DNA from: VAZQ01 sp963785745
GTDB taxonomy: Bacteria > Pseudomonadota > Alphaproteobacteria > Rhizobiales > Xanthobacteraceae
Assembly: GCA_963785745.1 (NCBI GenBank)
Contig: CAWAWR010000030.1
Span: 62,001 to 126,000 of the forward strand
DNA length: 64,000 nucleotides
Direction: 5' to 3'
A program made the translations under genes and the position numbers. The notes under the pieces were generated by a model. The model was not told the origin of the DNA and searched no databases. It saw only the letters and a program-made list of their open reading frames with translations. Every line of letters begins with the position of its first letter. Position 1 is the stretch's first letter. Below, one piece after another: positions 8,409 through 16,811 of the stretch.

Positions 8409-9626
8409 ATGGACATCCAGCCCAACGACTTCCGCCGCATGTCGGTCGAGGAATTCGACACCACCAAGCTGCTTGCGCACGCCGCTAGGCAGGCGAAGGA
8501 GCGCGGCTACGAACGCTTCCCGATCGTCGACGTCGACTCGCATCACTACGAGAACGAGTCGATGCCGGAAATCCTCGACTATCTCGACGACCCGGTGCTC
8601 AAGCAGCTCGCCACCGCGACGTCGCGGCCGAACGCCAAAAACGCGCGCATCATGAACACCATGGTCGGCTACCAGGACATGGGCGGCCGCATCCCGCGGT
8701 ACGGCCAGCGCAGCTTCGAGAAGACCCCGCCCGGGGGTGACCAGCGCGACGCCGCGCTGACCAAGCGCTGGATGGACGCGGTCGGCGTCGACGTCGCGGT
8801 GCTGTTCCCGACGCCGATGCTGGCGCTCGGCGTGCACCCGCAGGTCGAAGTCGAGATCGCGCTGTCGCGCGCCTACAACCGCTGGCTCTGCGAGAAGGTG
8901 CTCGCGCATGAGAAGCGGCTGGTCTCGATGCTGTATCTGCCGTTCAACGATCCGGACGCGACCTATGAGTTCGTCAAGGAGTTCGGCGACAAGAAGGGCG
9001 TGGTCGGCTTCCTGATCACCTCGACACGCTACCGCCCGGTACACGCCAACCAATACATGAAGACCTACGCGCTGCTCGAGGAGATGGGTAAGCCGATCGC
9101 GTTCCACGGCTCCTATCACTGGCACGACCAGGCGCAGGGCATGCTCAACCGCTTCATCTCGGTGCATGCGCTCGGCTTCGTCTGGTACAACATGATCCAT
9201 CTCGCCAATTGGATCATCAACGGCATTCCCGAGCGGTTTCCGAAGCTCAAGGTGGTCTGGCTCGAAAGCGGGCTCGCCTGGATCCCGTTCATGATGCAGC
9301 GCTTCGACAACGAATACATGATGCGCACCTCGGAGGCCCCTGCCCTCAAGAAGCTGCCGTCCGACTACATGCGCGACATGTATTGGGCGTCGCAGCCGAT
9401 GGAGGTCACCGACATGGGATTGCTGCAGGAGACCATGCGCGTGATCAACGCGGAGACGCAGCTCGTCTATTCGTCCGACTATCCGCATTGGGACTTCGAT
9501 CTGCCGTCGACGATCTACGATCTGCCGTTCCTGAGCGAGACCGCGAAGCGCAACGTCCTCGGCGGCAACGCCAATCGGCTGTTCAATCTCAAGCTGGGTG
9601 CGGAGAAGCTCGCGCAGGTCGCGTAG
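8409..9626 (+). CDS. Amidohydrolase family (ACMSD/resorcylate-decarboxylase-like) metal-dependent hydrolase
   Basis: A 405-residue cytoplasmic TIM-barrel enzyme of the amidohydrolase-2 group. The first metal box, usually His-x-His, here reads VDVDSHHYE. A mid-barrel FHGSYHW histidine region follows, then LESGLAWIPFMMQR, and the C-terminal catalytic aspartate appears in SSDYPHWD. Family members decarboxylate or hydrolyse aromatic or unsaturated acids such as gamma-resorcylate or ACMS. The ATG at 8409 has GAGGAAA just upstream. Its position inside a run of carboxylate receptors and next to a Rieske protein supports a role in catabolism of an imported carboxylate; the substrate is not determinable from sequence. 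Confidence 0.85.
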   Translation: MDIQPNDFRRMSVEEFDTTKLLAHAARQAKERGYERFPIVDVDSHHYENESMPEILDYLDDPVLKQLATATSRPNAKNARIMNTMVGYQDMGGRIPRYGQRSFEKTPPGGDQRDAALTKRWMDAVGVDVAVLFPTPMLALGVHPQVEVEIALSRAYNRWLCEKVLAHEKRLVSMLYLPFNDPDATYEFVKEFGDKKGVVGFLITSTRYRPVHANQYMKTYALLEEMGKPIAFHGSYHWHDQAQGMLNRFISVHALGFVWYNMIHLANWIINGIPERFPKLKVVWLESGLAWIPFMMQRFDNEYMMRTSEAPALKKLPSDYMRDMYWASQPMEVTDMGLLQETMRVINAETQLVYSSDYPHWDFDLPSTIYDLPFLSETAKRNVLGGNANRLFNLKLGAEKLAQVA

Positions 9627-9643
9627 CCGGATTGGAGCGTGCG

Positions 9644-10666
9644 ATGTCCTGGTTCCGCCCGACGGCCTGTCTTGTCGCCTTTGCCGCTCTCGCCGGGGGC
9701 ACGCATGCGCATGCGCAGTCGCCGACCGACTTCTACAAGGGCAAGTCGATCGAGGTGTATATCGGCACCAGCGTCGGCGGCGGCTACGACGCCTATACCC
9801 GCATCCTCTCGCGTCACATGGGCAAGTACATGCCCGGCAATCCGGTTCTCGTGCCGAAGAACCTGGCCGGTGGCGGCGGCATCCGGCTCGCCAATTTTCT
9901 CTACAACGCCGCGCCGAAGGACGGCCTGGTGTTCGGGACCATCAATCGGGGCATCCCGTTCGAGCCGCTGCTCGGCAACAAGGCCGCGCAGTTCGACGCG
10001 ACCCGCTTCCACTGGATCGGCAGCACCAACGACGAAGTCTCGATCTGCGTCGCCTGGCACACGACCGGAGTCGAGCGCTACCAGCAGGTCCTGGAGCGCG
10101 AGCTGGTGGTCGGCGCATCGGGCGTCGGCGCCGATACCTATCAATTTCCCAAGGTGGCGAACGGCGTCCTCGGCACGAAGTTCAAGGTCGTCACCGGCTA
10201 TCCCGGCGGCAATGACATCGATCTCGCGATGGAGCGGCAGGAGGTGCAAGGCCGCTGCGGCTGGTCATGGTCGAGCGTGAAGGCCACGCATCCAAGCTGG
10301 CTGCCGGAAAAGAAGTTCAACACGCTGTTCCAGATGGGATTGTCCAAGCACCCCGAGCTGCCGGACACGCCGCTGATCATGGACCTCGCCAAGACCGACG
10401 AGGACCGCGCGATCTTCAAGCTGATCTTCGGCCGGCAGGTGATGGCTTGGCCGTTCCTCGTTCCACCCGGCGTTCCGCAGGACCGCGTCGATGCGCTGCG
10501 CACGGCGTTCACGAAGACGATGCACGACAAGGACTTCCTGGCCGACGCCGCCAAGGCCAAGTTCGAGATCAGGTCGGTGACCGGCGTGGCGATACAGGAG
10601 CTGGTGCAGGAAATCTACAGCACGCCGCCGGCGGTCGTGCGCAAGACCATGGATTTGCTGCAATAA
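9644..10666 (+). CDS. Periplasmic Bug/TctC-type solute receptor, copy 3
   Basis: 340 residues from an ATG 18 bases after the amidohydrolase stop, preceded by a GGAG site. The signal peptide ends HAHAQ; the mature start SPTDFYKGKSIEVYIGTSVGGGYDA is the subfamily signature shared with the copies at 5870 and 6944. Its VPKNLAGGGG and PLLGNKAAQFDATRF segments align with both, but it is separated from them by two enzyme genes, so either the duplication is older or the enzymes were inserted later. No membrane subunits are encoded nearby. Confidence 0.8.
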   Translation: MSWFRPTACLVAFAALAGGTHAHAQSPTDFYKGKSIEVYIGTSVGGGYDAYTRILSRHMGKYMPGNPVLVPKNLAGGGGIRLANFLYNAAPKDGLVFGTINRGIPFEPLLGNKAAQFDATRFHWIGSTNDEVSICVAWHTTGVERYQQVLERELVVGASGVGADTYQFPKVANGVLGTKFKVVTGYPGGNDIDLAMERQEVQGRCGWSWSSVKATHPSWLPEKKFNTLFQMGLSKHPELPDTPLIMDLAKTDEDRAIFKLIFGRQVMAWPFLVPPGVPQDRVDALRTAFTKTMHDKDFLADAAKAKFEIRSVTGVAIQELVQEIYSTPPAVVRKTMDLLQ

Positions 10667-10740
10667 TAGCGACGGGCGCGGCTTGTCGCGTGGCGGGCGG
10701 TCATCTAGTTTCGCCGTTCCGAGCAGCCGGATTAGATCGC

Positions 10741-11784
10741 ATGCCCATGCCCATTCGCAACGACGTCGTCGAAGCCATCGGCAACACGCCGCTGATCAAG
10801 CTCAAGCGGGCGTCGGAGGCGACCGGCTGCACCATCCTGGGCAAGGCCGAGTTCATGAATCCCGGGCAGTCGGTCAAGGACCGGCCGGCGCGGCAGATGA
10901 TCCTCGAGGCCGAGAAGCGCGGCGAGCTCAAGCCCGGCGGGCTCGTGGTCGAGGCGACCGCCGGCAACACCGGCATCGGTCTCGCGCTGGTCGCGAATGC
11001 GCGCGGCTATCGCAGCGTGATCGTGATCCCGAACACGCAGAGCCAGGAAAAGAAGGACGCGCTGACGTTGTTCGGGGCCGAACTGGTGCAGGTGCCGGCG
11101 CTGCCCTACTCCAATCCCAACAACTATCAGCACATCGGGCGCCGGCTCGCCGACGAGCTGCGCAAGAGCGAGAAGAACGGCGTGCTGTTCGCCGACCAGT
11201 GGAACAATCTCGACAATCGCAAGGCGCACTACGTCTCGACCGGCCCGGAAATCTGGGCGGATACCCAGGGCAAGATCGACGGCTTCATCTGCTCGATCGG
11301 CACCGGCGGCACCATCGCCGGCGTCTCGACCTTCCTGCGCGAGAAGAAGAAGGACATCGTGATCGGCGTGGCCGACCCGAAGGGCGCCGCGATGTACAAT
11401 CTGTTCGCCCACGGCGAAGCGAAGGCGAGCGAAGGCGGCTCGGTGTCGGAAGGCATCGGGCTCGGCCGCGTGACGTCCATCATCCAGGACATCAAGGTCG
11501 ACCACGCCTACCTGATCCCGGACGAGGAAGCGATCCCGCTGATCTTCGACCTTCTGGAGCACGAAGGCCTGTGCATGGGCGGCTCGACCGCAATTAATAT
11601 CGCTGGCGCAATGCGTCTCGCTAAGGAGCTCGGCCCCGGCAAGACCATCGTGACCGTGCTCGCTGACTACGGCACGCGCTACCAGTCAAAGCTGTTCAAC
11701 CCGGAATTCTTGCGCTCGAAGAACCTGCCGGTGCCGGCCTGGCTCGAGCGCAAGTCGAAGCTCGAGATCCCGTTTCAGAAATGA
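10741..11784 (+). CDS. cysK: Cysteine synthase family PLP enzyme (O-acetylserine sulfhydrylase)
   Basis: A 347-residue fold-type II PLP enzyme. The Schiff-base lysine lies in NPGQSVKDRPA, the substrate loop reads EATAGNTGIGLA (TAGNTG where CysK usually has TSGNTG), and the phosphate-binding loop is GTGGTIAG. The C-terminal region YGTRYQSKLFNPEFLRSK is longer than in Escherichia coli CysK and resembles alphaproteobacterial paralogues, so another beta-replacement reaction is possible. Start at 10741; a second ATG two codons on is equivalent. It is the last gene of the same-strand run from 5870 and is convergent with the outer-membrane protein gene. Confidence 0.8.
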   Translation: MPMPIRNDVVEAIGNTPLIKLKRASEATGCTILGKAEFMNPGQSVKDRPARQMILEAEKRGELKPGGLVVEATAGNTGIGLALVANARGYRSVIVIPNTQSQEKKDALTLFGAELVQVPALPYSNPNNYQHIGRRLADELRKSEKNGVLFADQWNNLDNRKAHYVSTGPEIWADTQGKIDGFICSIGTGGTIAGVSTFLREKKKDIVIGVADPKGAAMYNLFAHGEAKASEGGSVSEGIGLGRVTSIIQDIKVDHAYLIPDEEAIPLIFDLLEHEGLCMGGSTAINIAGAMRLAKELGPGKTIVTVLADYGTRYQSKLFNPEFLRSKNLPVPAWLERKSKLEIPFQK

Positions 11785-11803
11785 GCGGCGCGGCTGCGCA
11801 GCC

Positions 11804-12526
11804 CTAGAACCGGTAGTTCACGCCGCCGCGTACGATGTTCGACTGCAGCTGCGTGCTGTCAGTGATGGTCGGCAGTCCCGTCAGCGTCCAACTGCCGTTG
11901 TGACTTCCGAAATCCATGTAGAGATATTCGACCTTGGCGCTCCAATTGCCCCCGAACGCCACCTCGATGCCGCCGCCGGCGGTCCAGCCCTGCCGGTTTT
12001 GATCGCGGTCGATGCTCACGCCGAGGCCTCCCGCCGACGCGGAGGCGTGGGCCTCCAGGCGTGAGTAGGCATAGCCGCCGGTGGCGTAGAGGAGCCAGCC
12101 CGCGGACGCATAGCCGATGCGGCCACGCGCGGTCCCGAACCAGGGCATGGAGTGATCGAAGCTCGCCGCCAGTCCCAAGCAGATGCCCGCCGGACACGGC
12201 GCACTGATGCCACCCTTCATCCCGCTGTACTGGAAATCGGCCTCGACGCCGAACACCCAGGCGCCGCTCTGCCAGTTGTAGCCGGCCTGGCCGCCGGCGA
12301 TCACGCCGGACATGTGGTTGTCGACGTTGGCAAACGACGGGAACCCGGCGGTGCTGAAGTCGGTGTTGGCGTTCGACCAGCCGCCGCCCACGTTTACGCC
12401 CACATAAAAGCCGGTCCAGGTGAAGATGGCCTGCATCGGCGGCGGCATCCTGCCCGGCAGGTCCGCCGCGGAAACCGCGCCAGCGTTCGCTGCCAGTGTC
12501 AGCAGTGCAATGACCAGGTTGCGCAT
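11804..12526 (-). CDS. Outer-membrane beta-barrel protein (Omp25/Omp31-like porin family)
   Basis: 240 residues: signal peptide ending VSAADLPGR, then a barrel opening with FTWTGFYVGVNVGGGW, the hallmark first strands of the Hyphomicrobiales Omp25/Omp31-type proteins. Alternating hydrophobic strands follow (WLLYATGGYAYSR, WSAKVEYLYMDFG) and the chain ends with the aromatic GGVNYRF expected for BAM-dependent insertion. The start at 12526 is backed by a GAGGGGGAACG ribosome site. Convergent with the cysteine synthase gene, with a short GGCTGCGCAGCC palindrome between them that may serve as a weak two-way terminator. Likely structural or porin-like. Confidence 0.88.
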   Translation of the reverse strand: MRNLVIALLTLAANAGAVSAADLPGRMPPPMQAIFTWTGFYVGVNVGGGWSNANTDFSTAGFPSFANVDNHMSGVIAGGQAGYNWQSGAWVFGVEADFQYSGMKGGISAPCPAGICLGLAASFDHSMPWFGTARGRIGYASAGWLLYATGGYAYSRLEAHASASAGGLGVSIDRDQNRQGWTAGGGIEVAFGGNWSAKVEYLYMDFGSHNGSWTLTGLPTITDSTQLQSNIVRGGVNYRF

Positions 12527-12719
12527 GGACGTTCCCCCTCTGCCACGAACTCCCATTACGCAACCAGACGTGTTAACGAATGCGTAAGCCTCGCTTTTGG
12601 CGGTTTATTTCGCGGAAAAGGCGTGCGGTAATCCGATCCGGCCCATTTCGAAATTCCAAGAGATTCGGGCCCAGCGCGCCCCGTGCCGCGGTAGCGCGTC
12701 ACAACGAACGAGAAGTCCC

Positions 12720-13580
12720 ATGGCCGAGACACCGCAACCGAGCCGCTGGCTCGTCACCACCGAATGGCTCGCGTCCCATCTGGGCGCACCGGATGTCGTC
12801 GTGGTCGACGGCTCCTACTATCTGCCCGCGCACAAGCGCGACGCGGCCGCAGACTACATCGCCGGCCACATCCCCGGTGCGGTGCGCTTCGACGTCGATG
12901 ACGTATCCGATCACGCGCAGAACCTGCCGCACATGCTGCCGTCGGCCGAGGCGTTCGCGGCGAAGGTCGGCGCGATGGGCATCGGCGATGGCGACACTAT
13001 CGTGGTCTATGACGGCCTCGGCATGTTCTCGTCGCCCCGCGTGTGGTGGACGTTTAGGCTGTTCGGCGTGGAGAAGGTGTTCATCCTCGAAGGCGGCATG
13101 CCGAAATGGCAGGCCGAGCGCCGACCGATCGAGGCCGGCATCGCCACGCGCCCGCCGCGCAAGTTCACCGCGCGCATGCGCGGCGGCATCGTCGCGGCGC
13201 TGCCGAAGATCCAGTCGGTGCTCGCCGACAACAGCGCGCAGGTGGTCGATGCGCGGCCCGCCGACCGCTTCCGCGGCGATGCGCCGGAGCCGCGGCCCGG
13301 CGTTCGCCCGGGCCATATCCCCGGATCGCGCAACGTGCCTTACACGGACCTGGTGAAGGACGGAAAGCTTCTGCCCCCCGACGAGCTGCGCAAGGCCTTC
13401 TCTGCCGGCGGCGTCGATATCGAGCGGCCGATCATCACGAGCTGCGGCTCGGGCATCTCGGCGGCGACCATGTGGCTCGCGCTCGACGTACTCGGCAAGC
13501 CGCCGAGCGCTCTCTACGACGGCTCATGGTCGGAATGGGGATCGCGCAACGACCTGCCGGCCGCGACCGGACCGAAGTAG
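12720..13580 (+). CDS. sseA: 3-mercaptopyruvate / thiosulfate sulfurtransferase (tandem rhodanese)
   Basis: 286 residues forming two rhodanese domains. The N-terminal inactive domain has VVVDGSYYLP, GHIPGAVRFDVD and a PRVWWTFRLFG helix. The C-terminal domain has VVDARPADRFRG, GHIPGSRNVPY and the catalytic loop SCGSGISAA with the active cysteine. The CGSG-type loop favours 3-mercaptopyruvate over thiosulfate as donor, as in SseA. The ATG at 12720 opens directly at family sequence (RWLVTTEWLA). Divergent from the outer-membrane protein gene and convergent with the broken gene downstream. One of several sulfur-related genes in this window. Confidence 0.9.
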   Translation: MAETPQPSRWLVTTEWLASHLGAPDVVVVDGSYYLPAHKRDAAADYIAGHIPGAVRFDVDDVSDHAQNLPHMLPSAEAFAAKVGAMGIGDGDTIVVYDGLGMFSSPRVWWTFRLFGVEKVFILEGGMPKWQAERRPIEAGIATRPPRKFTARMRGGIVAALPKIQSVLADNSAQVVDARPADRFRGDAPEPRPGVRPGHIPGSRNVPYTDLVKDGKLLPPDELRKAFSAGGVDIERPIITSCGSGISAATMWLALDVLGKPPSALYDGSWSEWGSRNDLPAATGPK

Positions 13581-13591
13581 GCGCCGCACCG

Positions 13592-14884
13592 CTAGTTCCG
13601 CGCGCGGCGCAGCGTGAGCTTCATGTGCAGCGTCGCCTGCGCAGACGCCGGGGTCACGGGCCATTCGCCGCTTGCTTCGACGCTGCCATCGGCCTTGACG
13701 GTGTCAGGCTGTTCAACAGTTGATCGAGCCCGGTCTGGCCGAGCGGGCCGCTCCCGCCGAACGGCTGTCCCGACATGCGCAATGGGCCGCCGCCCGGCCC
13801 GATCGCGCACATGCTAAATTGCCCCTGTTCGGAGTGCGGATCGGCCACCCGGAGCGACATAGCGTTGCGACCGGGCGTATATTGGCCGACCAGCTTGGCC
13901 GAAAGCTTTGCCGGCGTTTGAGTGGTCATCCCACAAAACTCACCCCTCGCCGGCGACTCTAGGTAGCTGTCACCCGCCATCCGGCCCGTGAGATTGCCCT
14001 TGCCGTCATAGTCAAATGCAAGATCAAGCCGGCCCCACAGGCGGCTATTAGGATTCGGGATCCACCAGTCGATCCGGCCATGCCAATCCCCGGTCGGGAA
14101 GTCGGCCCACAGTTCGGTTTCATTGCCGGCGAAGTCTTTGGTGACAACGCGCAGGCGCACCAATGGCGGCGGATTGGCCGGCACGGTGTATACGCCGTCC
14201 AAAGTCCGCGGCGGCGGCAACCGTTCGCAGGGTGGCTGCGGGCGCGGAAAATCCTCGAAGCCAAAGGACCCACCGCCGTCAACATTGAGATCGATGGTGT
14301 TGATACCGCTTTGCCAGCGATTGGTGTCATCGCGCGCGACCGCCCTGGCGGTGATCCGCTGTTTCGCTTTGACCTTGCTTCCCTTCGGCGGCGTCCAGGT
14401 CACATCGAGCGTCGGCAGAGTGTCGTCACGTGCCGCGTTGAGGTCGAGTTGCACGTTGTTTTGCGTGCCGCCGACTGTCACTTCGGCGAAGAAGCGGCTA
14501 GGGGTGATGCCCTGACGGTTCAGGAAACCCAACACCGCGTCCCGGCGGGCATTCCCCAGTGCAATCTGGAAGTTGTCATCGCCCTTCGGCACAAATACCG
14601 TGAACTTCCCCAGGGGACATTCACCCGGCGCCTGCGCCTTGCGCGCGGCGTCTGCAGAATCGCTGAGCCTCCTTTGGATTCAGGTCGACGCTATCCCCGG
14701 TAAACAGGTCGAATGTCAGCGGCCCCGCGGTTCCCGGGGTTTGCGCGAACACGGCTCCGGTCGGAGCAAACGAACTCACGCCGCCAATAGCGAGAAAGGC
14801 GACCGAAGCGGCGAGCGCGGCACCCATCGCCCGGCCCGGTGCGCATCGCGTTGGTTCGGTCCGAGAACGAATGAGACGTGTCAT
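13592..14884 (-). pseudogene. Secreted OmpA-like-domain protein, broken by two frameshifts
   Basis: Reading from an ATG at 14884 (GAGGGATGG site, 12 bases after the VWA gene) gives a signal peptide ending VFAQTPG. An OmpA-like fold follows: DLFTGDSVDLNPKEAQR, then after a shift AARKAQAPGECPLGKFTVF and NARRDAVLGFLNRQGI. A long unrecognised C-terminal region of about 270 residues comes next. The first shift, near 14661, fits one extra T in GATTCT. The second, near 13708, fits one lost base, after which the frame ends with SVEASGEWPVTPASA...LTLRRARN at 13592. Because the restored protein is coherent, this may be a sequencing error rather than decay. Co-directional with the VWA gene, so probably the same operon and the same envelope role. 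Confidence 0.65.
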
Positions 14885-14896
14885 ACTGCCATCCCT

Positions 14897-16180
14897 CTAC
14901 TGCGGCTTCACCTCAAGCACTTCGCCCGCAGTGGCGGGGAACGGAATCTTTTGGCCGTCCACCTCGACGAGGTAGTCGCCCGGCGGAAGCGCCGCTCGGG
15001 AAGTGACTGCGTCGAAGGTGAAGACTTCCGTTCCATCTTGCGTCATGATCCGCGCCGACTTCCATTTCAACTCGGGAGCGAGGATGACCGCGACCGCGCG
15101 GAGCGTGACGGTTCTCCCGCCGTCGACTTTCACGAAACGCCACTCGCTTTTCGCAAAGCGCAGGTCATAGACACCGGGCATCACGGTCACCGACGTTGAC
15201 ACCGGGTTGATGGTTCCATGCGTCTCGCCGGTTTCGGAATCGACCACGGCCGCGTGTACGTGCACGCTGGGATTACCGACTTCCACCTTCATCACGCCCG
15301 GGTCGATCGTGGTGGTCTCGCCGGGGCGGACCTCGATCCCTTTCCAGCTCGCCGGTCCGAACTTCACCTCGTAGATGCCCGCTGGAAGAGTCATCTCCCT
15401 ATGCGAGCTGTTGAACGCCCCGACCTTCTCGCCGGTCTCCGCGTTGAGCACGTCGTGCGATGTCAGCCAGGTCGCGGACGTCGTCCGCAGCTTCCCGGGT
15501 TTCGGCTTCGCCGGCAACGCGACCACGCGCTGCGTGCATGCATTGAGTGCCTTCTTCAGCGTGTCCGGCAGCTCCGGTCCCACCGGCGCGTCGAAATAGG
15601 TGCCGCCCGTGACTCGCGCGATGGACTGAAGTTGCCCGCGCGCCGCGGTATCGACGACGAAGCCCACGGTATGAACCGTGATGCGCTTGGCCGCGAGCGC
15701 CTTTGCCGCCACGACCGGGTCGCCCTGGCAGGTTTCCTTGCCATCGCTGACGAGCACGATCACGCGCTCCTTGGCGTCGGCCGGGAAATCATTCGCGCCT
15801 TGATCGAGCGAATAGGCGATTGGCGTGTAGCCCTGCGCCTTGGCGCCGTCGACCGACGCCGTGATCACGCTCGCGCCCGCGCTCGCCGGGCCGAAGGGCA
15901 CGGCCGAATGCGTGTCGCGGCAATTTTTCTGGCGCGCCGACGATTGCGCGCCGTACATGCGCAGCGAAAGCTGCGCCTGTGCGGGGATGAATCCGGCCAC
16001 TCCCTTGATCGCGCGCTGCGCGACCGCCATGCGCGTTTCGCCGTTCGGCAGCTTGGCGTTCATGCTGCCCGACGCATCGAGGATCAACAGGACCGAACGA
16101 TCGGCAGTGTTGCAGGACTGGGCCCAAGCGGTCGATCCGAACAGGAGTATTGCCAGAGCCGGAATCGCCGAGCGTTTCAT
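14897..16180 (-). CDS. Secreted VWA-domain protein with three C-terminal PEGA-like repeats (paralogue A)
   Basis: 427 residues. Signal peptide (MKRSAIPALAILL...AWAQ), then a von Willebrand A domain with an intact metal site (LILDASGSMN, about residues 40-49) and VLVSDGKETC as a later metal-site strand. After about residue 220 come three similar beta modules, each with a Pro-Gly-x-Tyr turn: LPAGIYEVKFGPASWKGIEV, VMPGVYDLRFAKSEWRFVKV and LPPGDYLVEVDGQKIPF. These resemble PEGA or carboxypeptidase-regulatory-like repeats. The start at 16180 has GGAGA upstream. The protein is very similar to the one at 18066-19355. Periplasmic adhesion or scaffold role is inferred; no enzyme motif is visible. Confidence 0.85.
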   Translation of the reverse strand: MKRSAIPALAILLFGSTAWAQSCNTADRSVLLILDASGSMNAKLPNGETRMAVAQRAIKGVAGFIPAQAQLSLRMYGAQSSARQKNCRDTHSAVPFGPASAGASVITASVDGAKAQGYTPIAYSLDQGANDFPADAKERVIVLVSDGKETCQGDPVVAAKALAAKRITVHTVGFVVDTAARGQLQSIARVTGGTYFDAPVGPELPDTLKKALNACTQRVVALPAKPKPGKLRTTSATWLTSHDVLNAETGEKVGAFNSSHREMTLPAGIYEVKFGPASWKGIEVRPGETTTIDPGVMKVEVGNPSVHVHAAVVDSETGETHGTINPVSTSVTVMPGVYDLRFAKSEWRFVKVDGGRTVTLRAVAVILAPELKWKSARIMTQDGTEVFTFDAVTSRAALPPGDYLVEVDGQKIPFPATAGEVLEVKPQ

Positions 16181-16286
16181 CCTGTTCTCCATCGTGAGTC
16201 TCGATCGCAGCGACATCCATCCGCCAGGGCACAGCGCCGCGCCGGCCGTGGTTGAGGCCATGGATGAGATCAAAGATTGGGCGTTG

Positions 16287-16312
16287 CCGCCTCACTCATT
16301 TGAGTGAGGCGG
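16287..16312. promoter_or_regulatory. Perfect 26-base palindrome between divergent genes
   Basis: Two 12-base arms (CCGCCTCACTCA at 16287-16298 and TGAGTGAGGCGG at 16301-16312) flank a TT centre. It lies between the divergent starts of the VWA gene (16180) and the small secreted protein gene (16384). The position suits an operator shared by both promoters. A two-base centre is too tight for a good hairpin loop, which favours a protein-binding site over a terminator. The LuxR-type regulator encoded at 16812 is the nearest candidate binder. Confidence 0.5.
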
Positions 16313-16383
16313 TGCGATCCCGCACGGTGCTACGATTCTTATGTCGGCACTTCGGGCGAATTCCAGACCAGAAGGAACATGCC

Positions 16384-16668
16384 ATGCTGATGAAGAAGGT
16401 AACGATAGCGGTCGCGGTGCTGGCGACCACATTGCTGGCGCTGGCGTCCGTACAAGCGGCGGCGGAACCCCGAAGCGGCGGCGGCATGGCCGCGGGCACT
16501 AAAGCTGGCGGCGGACCGGGCGTGCAGCCCCGGGAAACCAGAACCACAGCCAAGGGCAAGAAGTACAAGGCGCAAACGCCTCCCACGCAGGCGCAGCCCT
16601 ACTGTCCCTACGGCAAGAAGGCGGATGGGACGTGCTGGGTGCGGTGCAGATACACAATCTGTTTGTGA
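16384..16668 (+). CDS. Small secreted protein with Cys-rich C-terminus
   Basis: 94 residues: signal peptide (MLMKKVTIAVAVLATTLLALASVQAAA), a Gly- and Lys-rich middle (GGGMAAGTKAGGGPG; TTAKGKKYKAQTPP) and a C-terminus with four cysteines in CPYGKKADGTCWVRCRYTIC, spaced to form two disulfides. An AAGGA site is about 9 bases before the ATG. Divergent from the VWA gene across the perfect palindrome. No family recognised. The exported, basic, disulfide-stabilised design resembles small envelope or peptide effectors, but that is only a resemblance. Confidence 0.7.
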   Translation: MLMKKVTIAVAVLATTLLALASVQAAAEPRSGGGMAAGTKAGGGPGVQPRETRTTAKGKKYKAQTPPTQAQPYCPYGKKADGTCWVRCRYTICL

Positions 16669-16811
16669 CCGTGATGCTCAGCCCCGCCTATGGGCGCGGG
16701 GCATTTGCGAATAGGTTTTCGGTCACAAGCCTTGGATGCGGAAAATCGCCGGGTTGCGAGGCCTGACCCATGTAAGATAGCCCCCATCGTGGCTGCCAAC
16801 GGGTGGTCGAT

